Below the pieces are notes generated by a model. It searched no databases and was not told the origin of the DNA. It was given only the letters and a program-made list of their open reading frames with translations. From assembly GCF_902459505.1 (NCBI RefSeq), contig NC_047084.1:311379963-311443962 (forward strand): a stretch of 64,000 nt of DNA, given 5' to 3'. Both the position numbers and the translations under genes were made by a program. Each line of letters starts with the position of its first letter. Positions within the stretch are counted from its first letter, which is position 1. This document shows, piece after piece, positions 31,601 to 42,532 of the stretch. This stretch comes from Geotrypetes seraphini. Lineage: Eukaryota > Chordata > Amphibia > Gymnophiona > Dermophiidae.

Positions 31601-31754
31601 AATCACAGTTTCTTAAACACAATTGGCAGGCCTCTCTGTCCTCATGATGGTCCAGTTCTTCAATTCATAAAGCATTCAGCTCAACACAAGACTGTGTTTC
31701 GCCACCTGGCGTCTTCAGGAGCTGTATTTGCAAGGCTCACCAACATCACAACTT
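31601..31754 (-). mobile_element. Penelope-like element UTR fragment (154 bp), copy 2
   Basis: Matches 8767-8920 except at two positions. TTGAG flanks both sides (31596-31600 and 31754-31758, overlapping by a base), consistent with a short target duplication within the L2-like LINE. Confidence 0.65.
31677..31724 (-). ncRNA. Hammerhead-like ribozyme motif, copy 2
   Basis: Identical in sequence to the motif at 8843-8890: 6-bp stem I, CTGAAGA core, GCC/GGC stem II, 5-bp stem III, U at the cleavage position. Confidence 0.65.
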
Positions 31755-32048
31755 GAGGGGCAGCAGAATGAACACACTTGTAGGTCAGCAATAAGAGCTT
31801 GAACTGCATGTGATGGCAGATAGGGAGGGAGCCAGTGAAGTGACTTAAGGAGAGGGATGACTTGAGCAGAGCGAGGTTGGTAGAAGATGAGTTGTGCAGT
31901 AGAGTTTTGCACGGATTGCAAGGGGGAGAAGCGACACTGCGGGTTACCAGTTAGAAGTAGATTGCAGTAATCTATGCATGACGTTTCGAGAGCATGGACA
32001 ATGGTCTGGGTAGTGTGCTCAGAAAGGAACGAGCCATGTTTGGATCCT

Positions 32049-32200
32049 TTTTCCATTCTTTGAAGGATGTTCTTTTGGCTCTAATAGCCTCTTTTACTTC
32101 ACCTTTTAACCATGCCAGCTCTTGTTTGCTTTTCTTTCCACCTTTTGTTAATATATGGAATACATCTGGTCTGGGCTTTTATGATTGGGGGAGTTTAAAT
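32049..32200 (-). mobile_element. CR1 LINE fragment (linker before RT)
   Basis: Minus strand reads 'AWLKGEVKEAIRAKRTSFKE', homologous to 'AWLTRQVKEAIKEKKDSFKK' in the intact CR1 ORF2 at 60067-63105. Confidence 0.7.
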
Positions 32201-32582
32201 TAAACACAAGTTAAAACTTGTTACAGAAATACGGGAAGAAATTTCTCTTTGAAAGTAATAACAAATGTATACATTATATAGAAATAATATTTTTCTTCAT
32301 AGATCATTAGATTAGGAGGAGAAAAGCCCATAAGACATGGATATCCACTGCAAAGGAAGCAATTAAAGAAATAAAAAGAAAAAGCCCTAACACATACTTC
32401 AATGATAATATCTATAATACCTGGTCAGTCTCTGGATTTATGTCATTTTTTTTTCAAATCTATAAATGCTTTCAGCTGTTCAGGAGAAAAAAAAAGATAC
32501 TTAACACCTCCCAGTCATCCCACCCCTACACCCCCGACACCCCAACATTCACCTCAACACCCCCTCAAACCCCCCCCCCAAT
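32201..32582. other. No gene seen
   Basis: A/T-rich, then a C-rich stretch (32505-32580). Confidence 0.5.
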
Positions 32583-33050
32583 ACCTTTAGAAGAAGGCCA
32601 GCAAGAGAGATACCTACTCCCTCCTGCTGGCAGGCCCATCTCTTCCAAAATGGCAGGACTTCCCCTTCCTGGTGCATTCTGGGATGCCCTGGGAGGAGCC
32701 TAAGACTCCGACTGGTCCAGATGCCAAAGGCCACTCCCATGGGGGTGGGAGTGGAATCCTTTGGGAGTGGCCTTTGGTATCTGGACCAATCGGAGTCTTA
32801 GGCCATTCCCAGGGCATCACAGGATGCACCAGGAAGGAGGCCTAAGGCTCTGATTGGCCCAGGTGCCTAAGTCCCTTCCTATAGGAGAGGCCTTAGGTAT
32901 CTTGGCCAATCAGGTCCCTATTCCCCCCCCCCCCCCCCACCCGGTGCATTCCAGGATGCATCAGGAAGGGAAAGACCCACCATTTTGGAAGAGGCAGGCC
33001 TACCAGCAGATGGGAGTGGGAATCCCTCTTGTTGGCCTTCTTCTAAAGGT
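32583..33050. repeat. Double fold-back GC-rich repeat
   Basis: Outer arms 32583-32690 and 32943-33050 are inverted copies (about 80-85% by eye, e.g. 'AAGAAGGCC' opposite 'GGCCTTCTT'). An inner hairpin pairs 32699-32740 with 32763-32804. A C run of about 17 interrupts the right side. Likely a miniature DNA element; ends unresolved. Confidence 0.6.
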
Positions 33051-34296
33051 TCAGGGATTCAGGAGGTATCAGGGTGGGATTTTGGGATGTCAGGGGTGTC
33101 TGGTGGCATGTTGGAGTGTCAGGGGTTCAGGGGATCAAGGAGGTCTGGCAGCTGGAGGGAGTGGGCATCCCTCCTGCGAACTGGATGTGGAAGGGTGTCA
33201 GGGGAGTTAGGCAGGAGGATATGGGAATCCCTCGTGCCTATCGCGAATGTTGGGGGGGGGGGAGTGCTGGGGGAGCTAGGTAGGAGGGAGTGGGCAACTA
33301 GAAAATGTTCATGTTGTGTTGTCTCCTGTGTTGTTTGTGGGAATGTTATTTTTTTAGGGATTTTCTTTCAGTTTGTCATTATGGGAGCAATGTTGTTAAG
33401 CGTGCAGTCTCTTTCAGAAAGAGTGTCCACTAGTCATGAAGAGGGCACTGTATTCACAAACAATGCTTACTCTTTCTAAAGACTGTTCACTCTTTCCTGA
33501 TAGTGTATGTATGCTCAATGCACGTGTGCCCTAAGGGATAGAGTGTGCATGCCTCCTGAAAAGTGCACACAAGTAGGGTGCAGTCTTCATGAAGAGTACA
33601 TGATCTCCGCGAACTGTTCACACTCTTTCTAAAGAGTGTGCACTCAGTTGGTAGAATGCAAACTATTGACGGCACATGAAAACATACAGTGTTTTAATGT
33701 GAGGGCTTTAATGCTAGATCTGAGGAGATGTAAAAAATCAGTTCTTTCTTCTGTAATCAGTGCTAGTGAGAATTTCATGCCTTATTCTTCTCTTTACTGC
33801 AAGCATGAAGGATCCACAACTATTTTCTGGCTTTGTTGAAGGGGATGGGTAATAAAATGGCAGGTAATGATGGGGGGGGAGGGGGAAGGGAGCAGTACTT
33901 GAAGAATAAAATGTCGGACTGCTAACATAATGCAATACAATATTCTGAACACAATATTGATACTGATGTGTAAAACTGCATTTTAGCAAATGTGCATAGC
34001 AGATGTGCATTAAAGCTCACTGCTCAGCTACAACTTGCCAATACTCACAATATTTATGTGACTAACATTCCATGTGCAAATCCATATGCAGATAGAATTT
34101 ATTCTTATGCACAAAATATAGCTTCTGCCAGTTTATACCCAGATTTTCATGCTCCTGGCAGGCTGTCCTATAGCTAAGCACATTTTCTTGCACAAAGCTT
34201 ATTTGCATGCTATTTGGTTACTGAATTGGGAAGCAAAAGTTTTTTCTTCACAACTCTCTCTCTCTCTCTCTCTCTCACTGTCGATCATGTAGTGTA
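33051..34296. other. Repeats, no gene
   Basis: 33120-33310 repeats 'GGAGGGAGTGGGCA' modules. 33410-33655 has degenerate recurrence of CACTCTTTC and AAGAGTGTGCAC about every 30-60 bp. 33873-33890 is a G-rich run. 34253-34276 is a (CT)n microsatellite. Frames over the first part are repeat-driven. Confidence 0.45.
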
Positions 34297-35640
34297 CAGT
34301 GGTGCCTCACACAACGAACTTAATTGGTTCCAGGAGCAAGTTTGTTATGCGAAAAGTTCGTTATGTGAAACGCGTTTTCCCATAACAATACATGTAAAAA
34401 AAAATAATTCGTTCTGTAGCATAAAATATGCTAAGATGACATAAAAAAAGATAAATTTTTTGTTATTATTTTTATTTAGATACATCTAAAAACATAATTG
34501 TTTTTTAAAACAACACACATTTTTTAAATTTAAAGACAGACTAAGTAGAGTCTAATTCTACAGTGAGAGAGGGCAGAGTCTCAGCTGCAAAAACTGGGAC
34601 TTAACTGTTCATTTTTTTTTTTTTTCTAGCATCGGGGAAGCGGCGAGAGTAGCTCCGCCCCCCCAAAGCAGCCCCCTTTCCTTCTCCCGCTGACTCTCTC
34701 TCTGGCCCCCTTTCTCTGTCTGTCTTTCTGTCCCTCTCACTGCCCCTGTGTCTTTCTTTCTTTCTTTCTTTCTGTCTCCCTCCCTCCCGCTGTCTGTCTG
34801 TCATTTTTCCCCATTTCCCTGTGCAGCAGCATAAGGGGTTAGGGAGTTTCTCAGGCTGGCAAACTGTCTTCTCCTCTCCCTCTCTAATGCTCCTCCTATG
34901 CTTTCCTTTTCTGTTCTCTTCCTCCTTCACCATCCCCTCTTCTTTGTCCAATCTCTCTCTCTCTCTGCTTCTCTCCTCCTCTCTGATTTTCTTCTTCTAC
35001 CTTGCCTCTCCTCTACCCTCTGATGCTCGTCTCTCCTGATTCCCCCCTCTGGTGCTGGCCGACTCGTGGCTGGCACCCATTGGCTGCTGCGCGCGAGACC
35101 TGCCAGCGGCCGGATGCAATGGGAAGCAGTCATCTGTTGGAGGCTGTAGTCGGGAGTCAGCGCCGTTAAAGCTGGTGGTTCTGCTTAGAAAGAACCACGC
35201 GCCTGTTTGAAAACTGTCACGCCGCTGGAGCTGGGAGGCGACAGAGAGCAACCGTTGCCAATCCAGCGCGTCTCTCCCCGTCTCCTCCCTGTGCGTGCAT
35301 GCTCGCTCTCAGGCCTCCCCTCCCCACCCCACCATCCTAACTCATACCTGAGGCCGTCCACCACCAACACCACTTCTGCAGCTCGCTCGCGCTTCGATAC
35401 CCCGTCCCCTCTGACGCGGGCCGCCTCGCTGGAAACAGGAAGTGTTTGGGGGGGAGGGCTAGATGCTAGATAACCGGGGGAAACAAGTGAGAGAGGGCAG
35501 TTAAGCGCAGTGCCTGCACGGAAGGATGCAGCTCGGGCGACTTCGTTGTGTGAAACGAAGTCCGTTGTACGAATCAAGACAAGAAGTTCGTTGTGCGCAG
35601 CGTTCGCTGTGCGAGGCGTTCGTTATGCGAGGCACCACTG
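34297..35640. mobile_element. Tigger-like (Tc1/mariner) non-autonomous element, complete
   Basis: CAGTGGTGCCTCACACAACG at the left and the inverted CGTTATGCGAGGCACCACTG at the right; TA duplicated at 34295-34296 and 35641-35642. Subterminal text (GTTCGTTATG / TTCGTTGTGCGAAGC-type) is palindromic as in Tigger ends. The 1344-bp element holds a pyrimidine-rich block (34650-35030) and a CpG-rich block (35040-35530) but no recognisable transposase. Confidence 0.85.
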
Positions 35641-36386
35641 TATCTTAAAAAGCTCCAGTGATCTGCTCATTGGGAGCTTTGGTTTTGGGAATCACATTTT
35701 TAAGGACTATTTTATTTATTAGGATTTATTTATCATCTTAATTAATCTGTAGGAGGGCTTTGTGTCTGGAGTTCTTCCCTTTCTTAATTGCAAAATGGCA
35801 TCATAGTGCCACTCAGAGCCACTCTCTGTTTTAATGAGCAAACTTTTTCCATGTTAGAAAGCAAAACTTTTTAATGATGCTCTTTAATCAGCCTATTTAC
35901 AGTAATTGCAAGAGCAACCTTTTCACTTTAACAATTCCCATCATTACTTTATTTGAACAACTAGTAATCATATACTTGAAACACTCCAACTTCCTAACAA
36001 TGCCCAGAGTGCCTTCTATCAATTATTAGTAATTAATGATAGAGTGAGGGGCTGAGCCACCTGCGCAGGGAAAAGAAACACTCAGTCCCACATCTATTTG
36101 TCCCAATGGTATCTTTCCCATACCACCAAGTTTCCTTCTGCAAAATAGATAATGCAATGTTACAAAGCAACCATGGTCTAGAAAAGATTAATGGAACGTA
36201 TATCTAGCATCAACAAAAATGTTTCAGTGGTACAGGCATTCGTCTTACCACTTATTAATGTGAAAATCATCAGATCACATGTTATGCTGCATATGGATAA
36301 CTGAATATCAGACACAGAGGGGGAGAATTAAGCAGTATTAGAGTATAATGGATATTAAGGGAATTAATGCGCATTAAACACTAAGA
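35641..36386. other. No gene seen
   Basis: A/T-rich unassigned sequence without notable frames. Confidence 0.5.
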
Positions 36387-37432
36387 GGGGGCATAATAAA
36401 AAAAAACAAATGTCTAAGTCCCCTTTTGGCCTAAGGCCCTAAACGCTGAAAGTAGCAGCAGGGAACATGTCCATTCTAAAAAAAAATCTCCAGAATTAGG
36501 GTTTTTTTGAGAATGGCCTACCTCTACGTTCAGCTTTTTAAACGCTCAGACCACCACTACGTCTAACCTTACAAAACATTATCAACCAAAAAATAGCCTA
36601 AGTCCCAAATGCCCAAAACAAGAACTTTTAGGCAAAGGAGGGGCCAGTCATCCACCTAAAAGCTGGATTCTGTATCCGGCGTCTGTCAGAAACAACACTG
36701 GTTACAGAATCCACACACACACACATCTCCGCAACGATCGCGGCAGGAGAGATGGCTCATCTCCCCTGCCACGATCGTGATCGCCCCATCCCCAAACTGC
36801 CGGTTCGTGCCAGTTCAGGGGGAGGGGTGAACACGATCACAGCAGGAGAGATGCCCAATCTCTCCTGCCGTTATCTACTCCTGAACCAATACAAGCAGGA
36901 GGGATCCCAACCCCTCCTGCCGAGGTGCAAACCCCCCCATCCCCTTAAAATACAGGCAGTAGGGAGCCCAACCCCTCCTGTCCAAGGTGACCCCCCCTTA
37001 AAATACGGGCAGGAGGGAGCCCAGGCCCTCCTGCCCACAATGCACCGCCCCCTTAAAATACAGGCAGGAGGGAGCCCAACCCCTCCTGCCCATGACGCGG
37101 CAGGTTGCGGCAGTTCAGGGGTGGGGCGATCGCGATGGCAGCAGGGGAGATGAGGCATCTCTCCTGCCGCAATCGTTGCGGGAGGGGGTGGGCAGGTTGC
37201 TGGGGCCGCTGAGCTGATCACAGCAGCTGCGATCAGCTCAGCGGTCCCTTTTCGGAACTTATATGCCTTTTTTCGCTCTAGGTGTTTAGAGGCAGGGGAA
37301 AGGCCTAAGCTAGTTTTAGATACATCTAAAACCAGCTTCGATTATCGGTACTTGGACGATCTGGCTTTTTGATCGTGCAAGTACCGATTTAGGCCCATTT
37401 TTGGACTTTTTTAAAATTTTTATTATGAGTCC
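36387..37432. mobile_element. hAT-like non-autonomous element
   Basis: Left end GGGGGCATAATAAAA with CCCTTTTGGCCTA inward; inverted right end TTTTTATTATGAGTCCC with TAGGCCCATTTTTGGAC inward. The interior has a GC-rich minisatellite. No transposase. The target duplication is not clear because another element abuts the right end. Confidence 0.6.
36895..37110. repeat. Minisatellite inside the hAT-like element
   Basis: About four copies of a 55-65-bp unit built on CCCTTAAAATACAGGCAG, GAGGGAGCCCAACCC and CTCCTGCC. Each unit contains its own small inverted repeat (GCAGGAGGG / CCCTCCTGC). Confidence 0.75.
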
Positions 37433-37436
37433 CTAA

Positions 37437-37802
37437 GGGCCAAATTCTCCAAACAGTGTCCCGAAGTTAGGCGGTGGTAGGCGTTGTGCCACCATTTAAC
37501 AAACCAATCGGGACGCGTGTTTTCTAAAAAAAAAAAAAAAATGCAGACATCGTTCATAGGTGCCCGTCTCACACCTACGGATGCGCAGAGGGACACCTAC
37601 GGATGCCTAAGGCTGGAGTGGGTATGGTTTGTGTTTGACCTGGCCTTAAGCATCCATAGGTACCTCTGTAGGCACGAGACTGGCGCCTTAAATGTAGGCC
37701 TATAGAATGCTGGCCTACGTTTAGAAAAAGACACGATTCTGGACACAGCAGCACCTGCTGGTGATTGACATACAACAGGCATCCACTTCCAGAATCAGGC
37801 CC
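37437..37802. mobile_element. Harbinger-like miniature element, family H2
   Basis: GGGCCAAATTCTCCAAA at the left and inverted CCAGAATCAGGCCC at the right; TAA (37434-37436) against TCA (37803-37805). Internal matching arms: GCATCCG/TAGG repeats. It follows the hAT-like element almost directly. Confidence 0.65.
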
Positions 37803-37861
37803 TCAAAGCCCATTTATAAAATGTGGGCTATAGAATTTAATAAGTGCTAATTCCCTTAACC

Positions 37862-38055
37862 CAGGGGTGTCCAATGTCGGTCCTCGAGGGCCGCAATCCA
37901 GTCGGGTTTTCAGGATTTCCCCAATGAATATGCATGAGATCTATTAGCATACAATGAAAGCAGTGCATGCAAATAGACCTCATGTATATTCATTGGGGAA
38001 ATCCTGAAAATCCGACTGGACTGCGGCCCTCGAGGACCGACATTGGACACCCCTG
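37862..38055. mobile_element. hAT miniature element, near-perfect palindrome
   Basis: CAGGGGTGTCCAATGTCGGT at the left, exact inverse at the right. The arms, about 80 bp each, include GGTCCTCGAGGGCCGCA and CCCCAATGAATAT. CCTTAACC (37854-37861) and CCTTAACA (38056-38063) form an 8-bp target duplication with one difference, the hAT size. Confidence 0.85.
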
Positions 38056-38109
38056 CCTTAACACGTTAAAGGTGTTCTAATATCTAACGCTGCTTGATGA
38101 ATTCCCCCC

Positions 38110-38320
38110 CTAGTGGCACAAGCGTGATATAATTTATAAACCGCTTTGTTTGTAACCATAGAAAGGTGTATATCAAAGTCCATCCCCTTTCCTTTTTGTA
38201 GTAGATGCACTTTTAAGCAATGAATGGAAATGCCTTATTGAGGGACAAAATATAATTTTCTTATTTGTTAGAGTTTGTTTGAATCAGTAATAAAGAAATG
38301 ATTTTAAAAAAAAAACAACA
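38110..38320 (+). mobile_element. LINE 3' tails (two)
   Basis: 38140-38200 has the 'TTATAAACCGCTTTGTTTG' LINE terminus. 38205-38320 ends 'CAGTAATAAAGAAATG' plus an A run, like an L1 tail. Both are too short for firm classification. Confidence 0.4.
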
Positions 38321-38332
38321 AACAACCCAAAA

Positions 38333-39415
38333 CGAAAAGGAATCAGGAGCCCTTATGTATTTAGATTTTAGCAAAGTCTTCGACAGTGTTCCCAACTGGC
38401 CTCTAATAAATAAGATGAGTGCATTTGGTATGGGCCCCAAAGTGATAGACTGGGTCAGGAACAGGTTGAGTGGAAGATGACAGAAAGTAGTGGTCAGTGG
38501 AGATCGCTCTGAGGAAAGGGATGTTACTAGTGGTGTGCCTAGGGTTTGGTACTGGAGCCTGTTCTTTTTAACATTTTTGTAAGCGATATTGTGAAGGGCT
38601 ATAGTATCAGGTAAGATTTGCCTCTTTGCGAATGATACCAAAATCTGCAATAGATACCCCTGATAGTGTGAATAACATGAGGAAGGTCCTAGTGAAGCTT
38701 GAAGAATGGTTTGAAATTTGGCAGCTAAAATTTAATGCTAAAAAAATGCAAGGTCATGCATTTGGGCTACAAAAACCTGAGCAAACGGTATAGTTTATGG
38801 GGTTTAAGGGGAACTTATGTACATGAGAGGAGAGCAGGACTTGTGTATGATTGTATGTGATGATATTAAGGTGATTAAACAGGTTGAAAAGGTGACAGTG
38901 AAAGCTAGAAGGATGATAGCTTGCATAGGGAGAGGTATGGCCAGTAGGAAAAAGGAAGTATTGATACCCCTGAATAAGACTCTGGTGAGATCTCATTTAG
39001 AATGTGTACAATTCTGGAGGCCGCACCTTCAAAAAGATATTAAAAAAATGGAGCAGAGGAAGGCTGCTAAAATGGTATGTGGTCTTCATCATAAAGCGTA
39101 TGGGGACAGACTTAAAGATCTAAATCTGTATACTTTGGAGGAAAGGCAGGAGAGGGGAGATATGATAGAGACATTCAAATACCTATGTAATCTAAATGCG
39201 CATGAGTCGAGTATCTTTCAGTTGAAAGGAAGCTCTGGAATGAGAGGGCATAGGATGAAGTTAAGAGGTGATAGACTCAGGAGTAATCTAAGGAAATACG
39301 TTTTTACAGAAAGATTGGTAGATGCGTGGAACAGTCTCCCAGAAAAGGTGGTGGAGATAGAGACTGTGTCTGAATTCAAGAAAGCCTGGGATAGGCACGT
39401 GGGATCTCTTAGAGC
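38333..39415 (+). mobile_element. CR1 LINE 3' half, decayed
   Basis: Encodes 'MYLDFSKVFDSVPNWPL' (38356), then after frame breaks 'MIACIGRGMASRKKEVL', 'LVRSHLECVQFWRPHL', 'LYTLEERQERGDMIETFKYL', 'KYVFTERLVDAWNSLPEKVV' and 'KKAWDRHVGSLRA' (38817-39414), all CR1 ORF2 C-terminal blocks. The FADD region is degraded ('LCE' in place). Cut at 39415 by a hAT-like end. Confidence 0.85.
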
Positions 39416-39800
39416 AGGGGTGCCCAAAAAGTCGATCGCGATCGACCGATCGATCACTAAGGCAACGTGAGTCTATCGCGGAGCCATACAGTTTCCCTTC
39501 TCTTTTTTTCCCCTCCTCACCGGCGTGCAATTAATATGCCTCGTGGAGAACGCCAGCCAATCAGAGTGCTGATAGGATGGGGTTACAAGGTTGGCAGGGG
39601 ATGGAGCTTAGTGCCGTACTACACGAGACAGAAGAGGTGCGCAGGTGTTTGGTCAACCGGGCGAAGCGCTTCCAGGTCTGGGCCATTTGTTGCCTGTGGA
39701 AACCGCCTGTTGTGGTAAGAGCCGAGGTTGGGAAGAGTTGTTTCAGGACACAGTATGGCCAGTCTGAAATGACACCTGCAATCAGGTGGAACATGTAGTT
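39416..39800 (+). mobile_element. hAT (Charlie-like) left end
   Basis: CAGGGGTGCCCAAAAAGTCG then GATCGCGATCGACC, the opening of a widespread hAT family. The interior to about 39800 is unclassified. The matching right end is not found before the Penelope-like body, so the element is incomplete or interrupted. Confidence 0.55.
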
Positions 39801-40070
39801 CATACCCAAAGAAAAAATGAGTATAGTCTTAGACTAGAGAAAAGAATGAGGAAATTATACACTCAGGGTGGGATCTTAAAACACAGAAGCTGAATAAGAT
39901 CATCTTAAAATGAATTGTAGAAAAGATAAAAAGATCCAAATTAAGTTTGATGTAAATGAATAAAATCCAAGGTGTGAAATAAGTGATCCAAAGTGGACAG
40001 TGAGTGGTGACTAAATCATGCAGTTAATTAGTGCAGTAAATTAGTAAAAGATAAATATTGAGGAGCTAAC

Positions 40071-42150
40071 CTAAGATGGCGACTTGATGAAGGCACGGGA
40101 ACTACTCTCAGAGCATACCATATTATTATGATCTAATACGAAACATCGAAATTTGTCAAAGGAATGTCTTTCTTCAGCACAGTGCCGAGTGAGAACATCC
40201 ACCTGCCTTTTATGCATGATGTTAGAATGATGTTTGAATAATCGGGTTTTTAAACTTCTTGCAGTACGCCCTATGTAGAAAAGAACACATGGGCATACAA
40301 TTGCATATACTACCCCTATTGTTTCACATGTAACCATGCATGTCATTCTCCGGGGTTTTCTTCCTGGGATACATATGAGATCTCCCTCACATATCAAAGA
40401 ACAGGCTGTATAGTTATTACAACGGAATAGCCCCATCCTTTCCATTCTTTTACTGGACTATACATCTGAAGGGCATAAAAGATCTTTTAGGTTTTTATTT
40501 CGTGAAAAAGCTACTTTACAATCTAACATCTGACAGTTTTGTTTAGTTTGTACCATCGGCCATAGACTTTTAATCTTTCTTCCGAGCTGCTGAGAGATAC
40601 CAGAATACCGCAATACACATGTTACAGAATCATTAGTTCCAGGGTTCTGTTTATATTGTAAAAGCTGTTCCCGAGAACTAAATCTCACCCGTTTATAGGC
40701 CTTAGATATCACTGAATTAGGATAGCCACGCTCTTTATATTTATTTTTCAAAACATTTGCTTTATTCATAAATTCCTCAGTAGAGTGGCAGATCCTTCTA
40801 TATCTGAAAAATTGCGATACTGGAAGATTGTTCTTTAAAGTACTTGGATGCATACGCGTGTATCGCAACAATGTATTCCTATTGGAGGGTTTTGTAAATA
40901 TAGATGTTAAAAAGTTCTCATTAACCTGAGTGATCTTAACATCCAAAAATGTGATTTCACAAGGATCACTTTTCATCTCAAATTTGATGGTGGCATGACA
41001 TTCATTCAGATAACACAAAAAATTATCTAGCTGATCTTGAGTGGAGGTCCACAGCACAAAAATATCATCAATGAACCTCTTCCATACTTTAATATGGGTC
41101 ATAAAATTAGATCCATATACCCAAGTGTCCTCAAATTTATCCATAAAGAGATTTGCAATGGATGGAGCAAATGATGCCCCATTGCTACCCCCAATTTTTG
41201 TTGAAAAAACTTCTGGTCAAAAATAAAGTAGTTTCTGGACATAGCTATAGTAGTTAAAGATAGAAAAATCTCAGTGGGTACCTGATGAGGTCGAGGACGA
41301 TTATCTAGAGCTTCTCTCACCATTTCAAGAGCTTCCTCCTGAGGAATACAGGTATACAATGACTTTACATCCAAAGTGGCCATAAGGACCACACTGCCCT
41401 CATGGTTATGCTCTGCTAAACATGTCAGGAAATCAGTAGTGTCCAACAAAAAGGAAGGAATAGTAGACATCAATGGTTGAAAAAAGACATCTACGTATTT
41501 ACATACCTTTTCCAGCAGGGACCCTCTAGCAGATACAATAGGTCTCCCGGGGGGGGGGGAATGCTGTAGATCTTTGTGGACTTTCGGGAGAAAATACATC
41601 ACTGGGACTTTAAATTGCTGAAATGTCAAAAATTTATATTCAGCATTAGTTATACATCCAGATGTTTTACCTTCGTTCACAATACCTAAAATTTTTGAAA
41701 AGATACCATCCAATGGGTCATCTAGTAATAGAGAATAAACATTTCTATAATTTAGCTGGGAATATGCTTCCCACAAATATTCATCTTTGTCCCAGATGAC
41801 GACACCTCCCCCTTTGTCCGCTCTTATTATTACTATAGTCGAATCATTCTGAAGATTCACCAACGTTCAGTAGATGAAAGATTCTCTCCAATTTTTCTAA
41901 TTCAGCATATACTGGGGCTTTAAACCCAGCTATCACAGGGTCTAAGTTGCCCGGAGGAGTCCATTTACTTTTTGCATAAATCACAGACCTATCCATTCTA
42001 GGTAGGAAACCAGCGGAAATGACGTCATCAATAACGGGGCTATTAAATAGACTGAGTAGTGGAGCCGAATTGTGGACGGAATAGGAGGGAACTCCCTGAA
42101 GAAACCATTCGTTGGTAAAACAAGAGCCTTGTTGGATCTGGACACCAGTT
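40071..42150 (-). pseudogene. Penelope-like element ORF: reverse transcriptase plus GIY-YIG nuclease, decayed
   Basis: Minus strand, from the right: N-terminal block ('SVIYAKSKWTPPGNLDPVI', about 41900-42020); reverse transcriptase with 'IIRADKGGGVVIWDKDEY', the Penelope hallmark 'YFLPKVHKD', 'GRPIVSARGSLLEKV' and 'TLDVKSLYTCIPQEEAL' (41099-41863); 'RFIDDIFVLW' catalytic box and thumb/linker (40458-41144); then a GIY-YIG nuclease, 'GVVYAIVCPCVLFYIGRTAR' (40071-40445). Frame changes near 41860 and 41130 and a stop at 40458-40460 break it. The last two blocks share a frame. It would prime on nicked DNA and copy element RNA. The GIY-YIG domain points to the endonuclease-bearing Penelope branch; a Neptune-like lineage is possible. 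Confidence 0.85.
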
Positions 42151-42532
42151 TCCTACCTTCACTCTAATGCCGAGCAAGCAGGAAGATCACTGCATTGGAT
42201 CGCGATCCTGGCGTCATTAACAGCTGTGAAGATAAGTGAAACATTTCCTTAGGTTCTTTTTCCTGTTCCCTGTGCACAATGGTGGGATATGTCCCCATTT
42301 TGAAAGATTGCATTTTGGAAAAGTAGTGGAGTTGTTTGCCTATGATACAGAATAAGAATGGCTGAAAAACTCATTGGGTTGCCGTCTGCATATTAAATAA
42401 AGTTGAGGCTTTTTCTCCACTGTAATGAAATGATTTTTCAGTGAGCATTTCCACCACTCGTCTAATAACATTTTTTGATTGGATTTTTGATTTGTTTATT
42501 GTTATTATTATTAGTTTTCTATATTCAAAGAA
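42151..42532. other. No gene; possible Penelope-like flank
   Basis: 42390-42440 contains 'TTAAATAAAGTTGAGGCTTT', similar in style to Penelope-like ends here. 'GGATCGCGATCC' at 42199-42210 is a short palindrome that echoes the hAT-like end at 39416. Confidence 0.35.

Larger units (their letters stand above)
31165..32048 (-). mobile_element. L2-like LINE 3' half, split by a Penelope-like fragment
   Basis: The minus strand has the TAGTAG-tailed L2 terminus at 31165-31230, 'KAGFQS'-region UTR text, and upstream (31755-32048) 'TSCIDYCNLLLTGNP', 'LQSVQNSTAQLIF' and 'VIPLLKSLHWLP', the RT C-terminal region. Sequence 31601-31754 is foreign. Confidence 0.7.

Noticed and set aside
33480-33660. Recurring CACTCTTTC / AAGAGTGTG as a transcription-factor site cluster
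   Set aside because: Spacing is irregular and looks like a decayed tandem repeat; no gene to regulate nearby.
35040-35530. CpG-rich segment as a host gene promoter
   Set aside because: It lies wholly within the TA-flanked Tigger-like element and no host exon is visible nearby.
36752-37221. Pro/Gly-rich frames of 116-133 codons on both strands
   Set aside because: Driven by the GC-rich minisatellite in the hAT-like element; both strands equally open.
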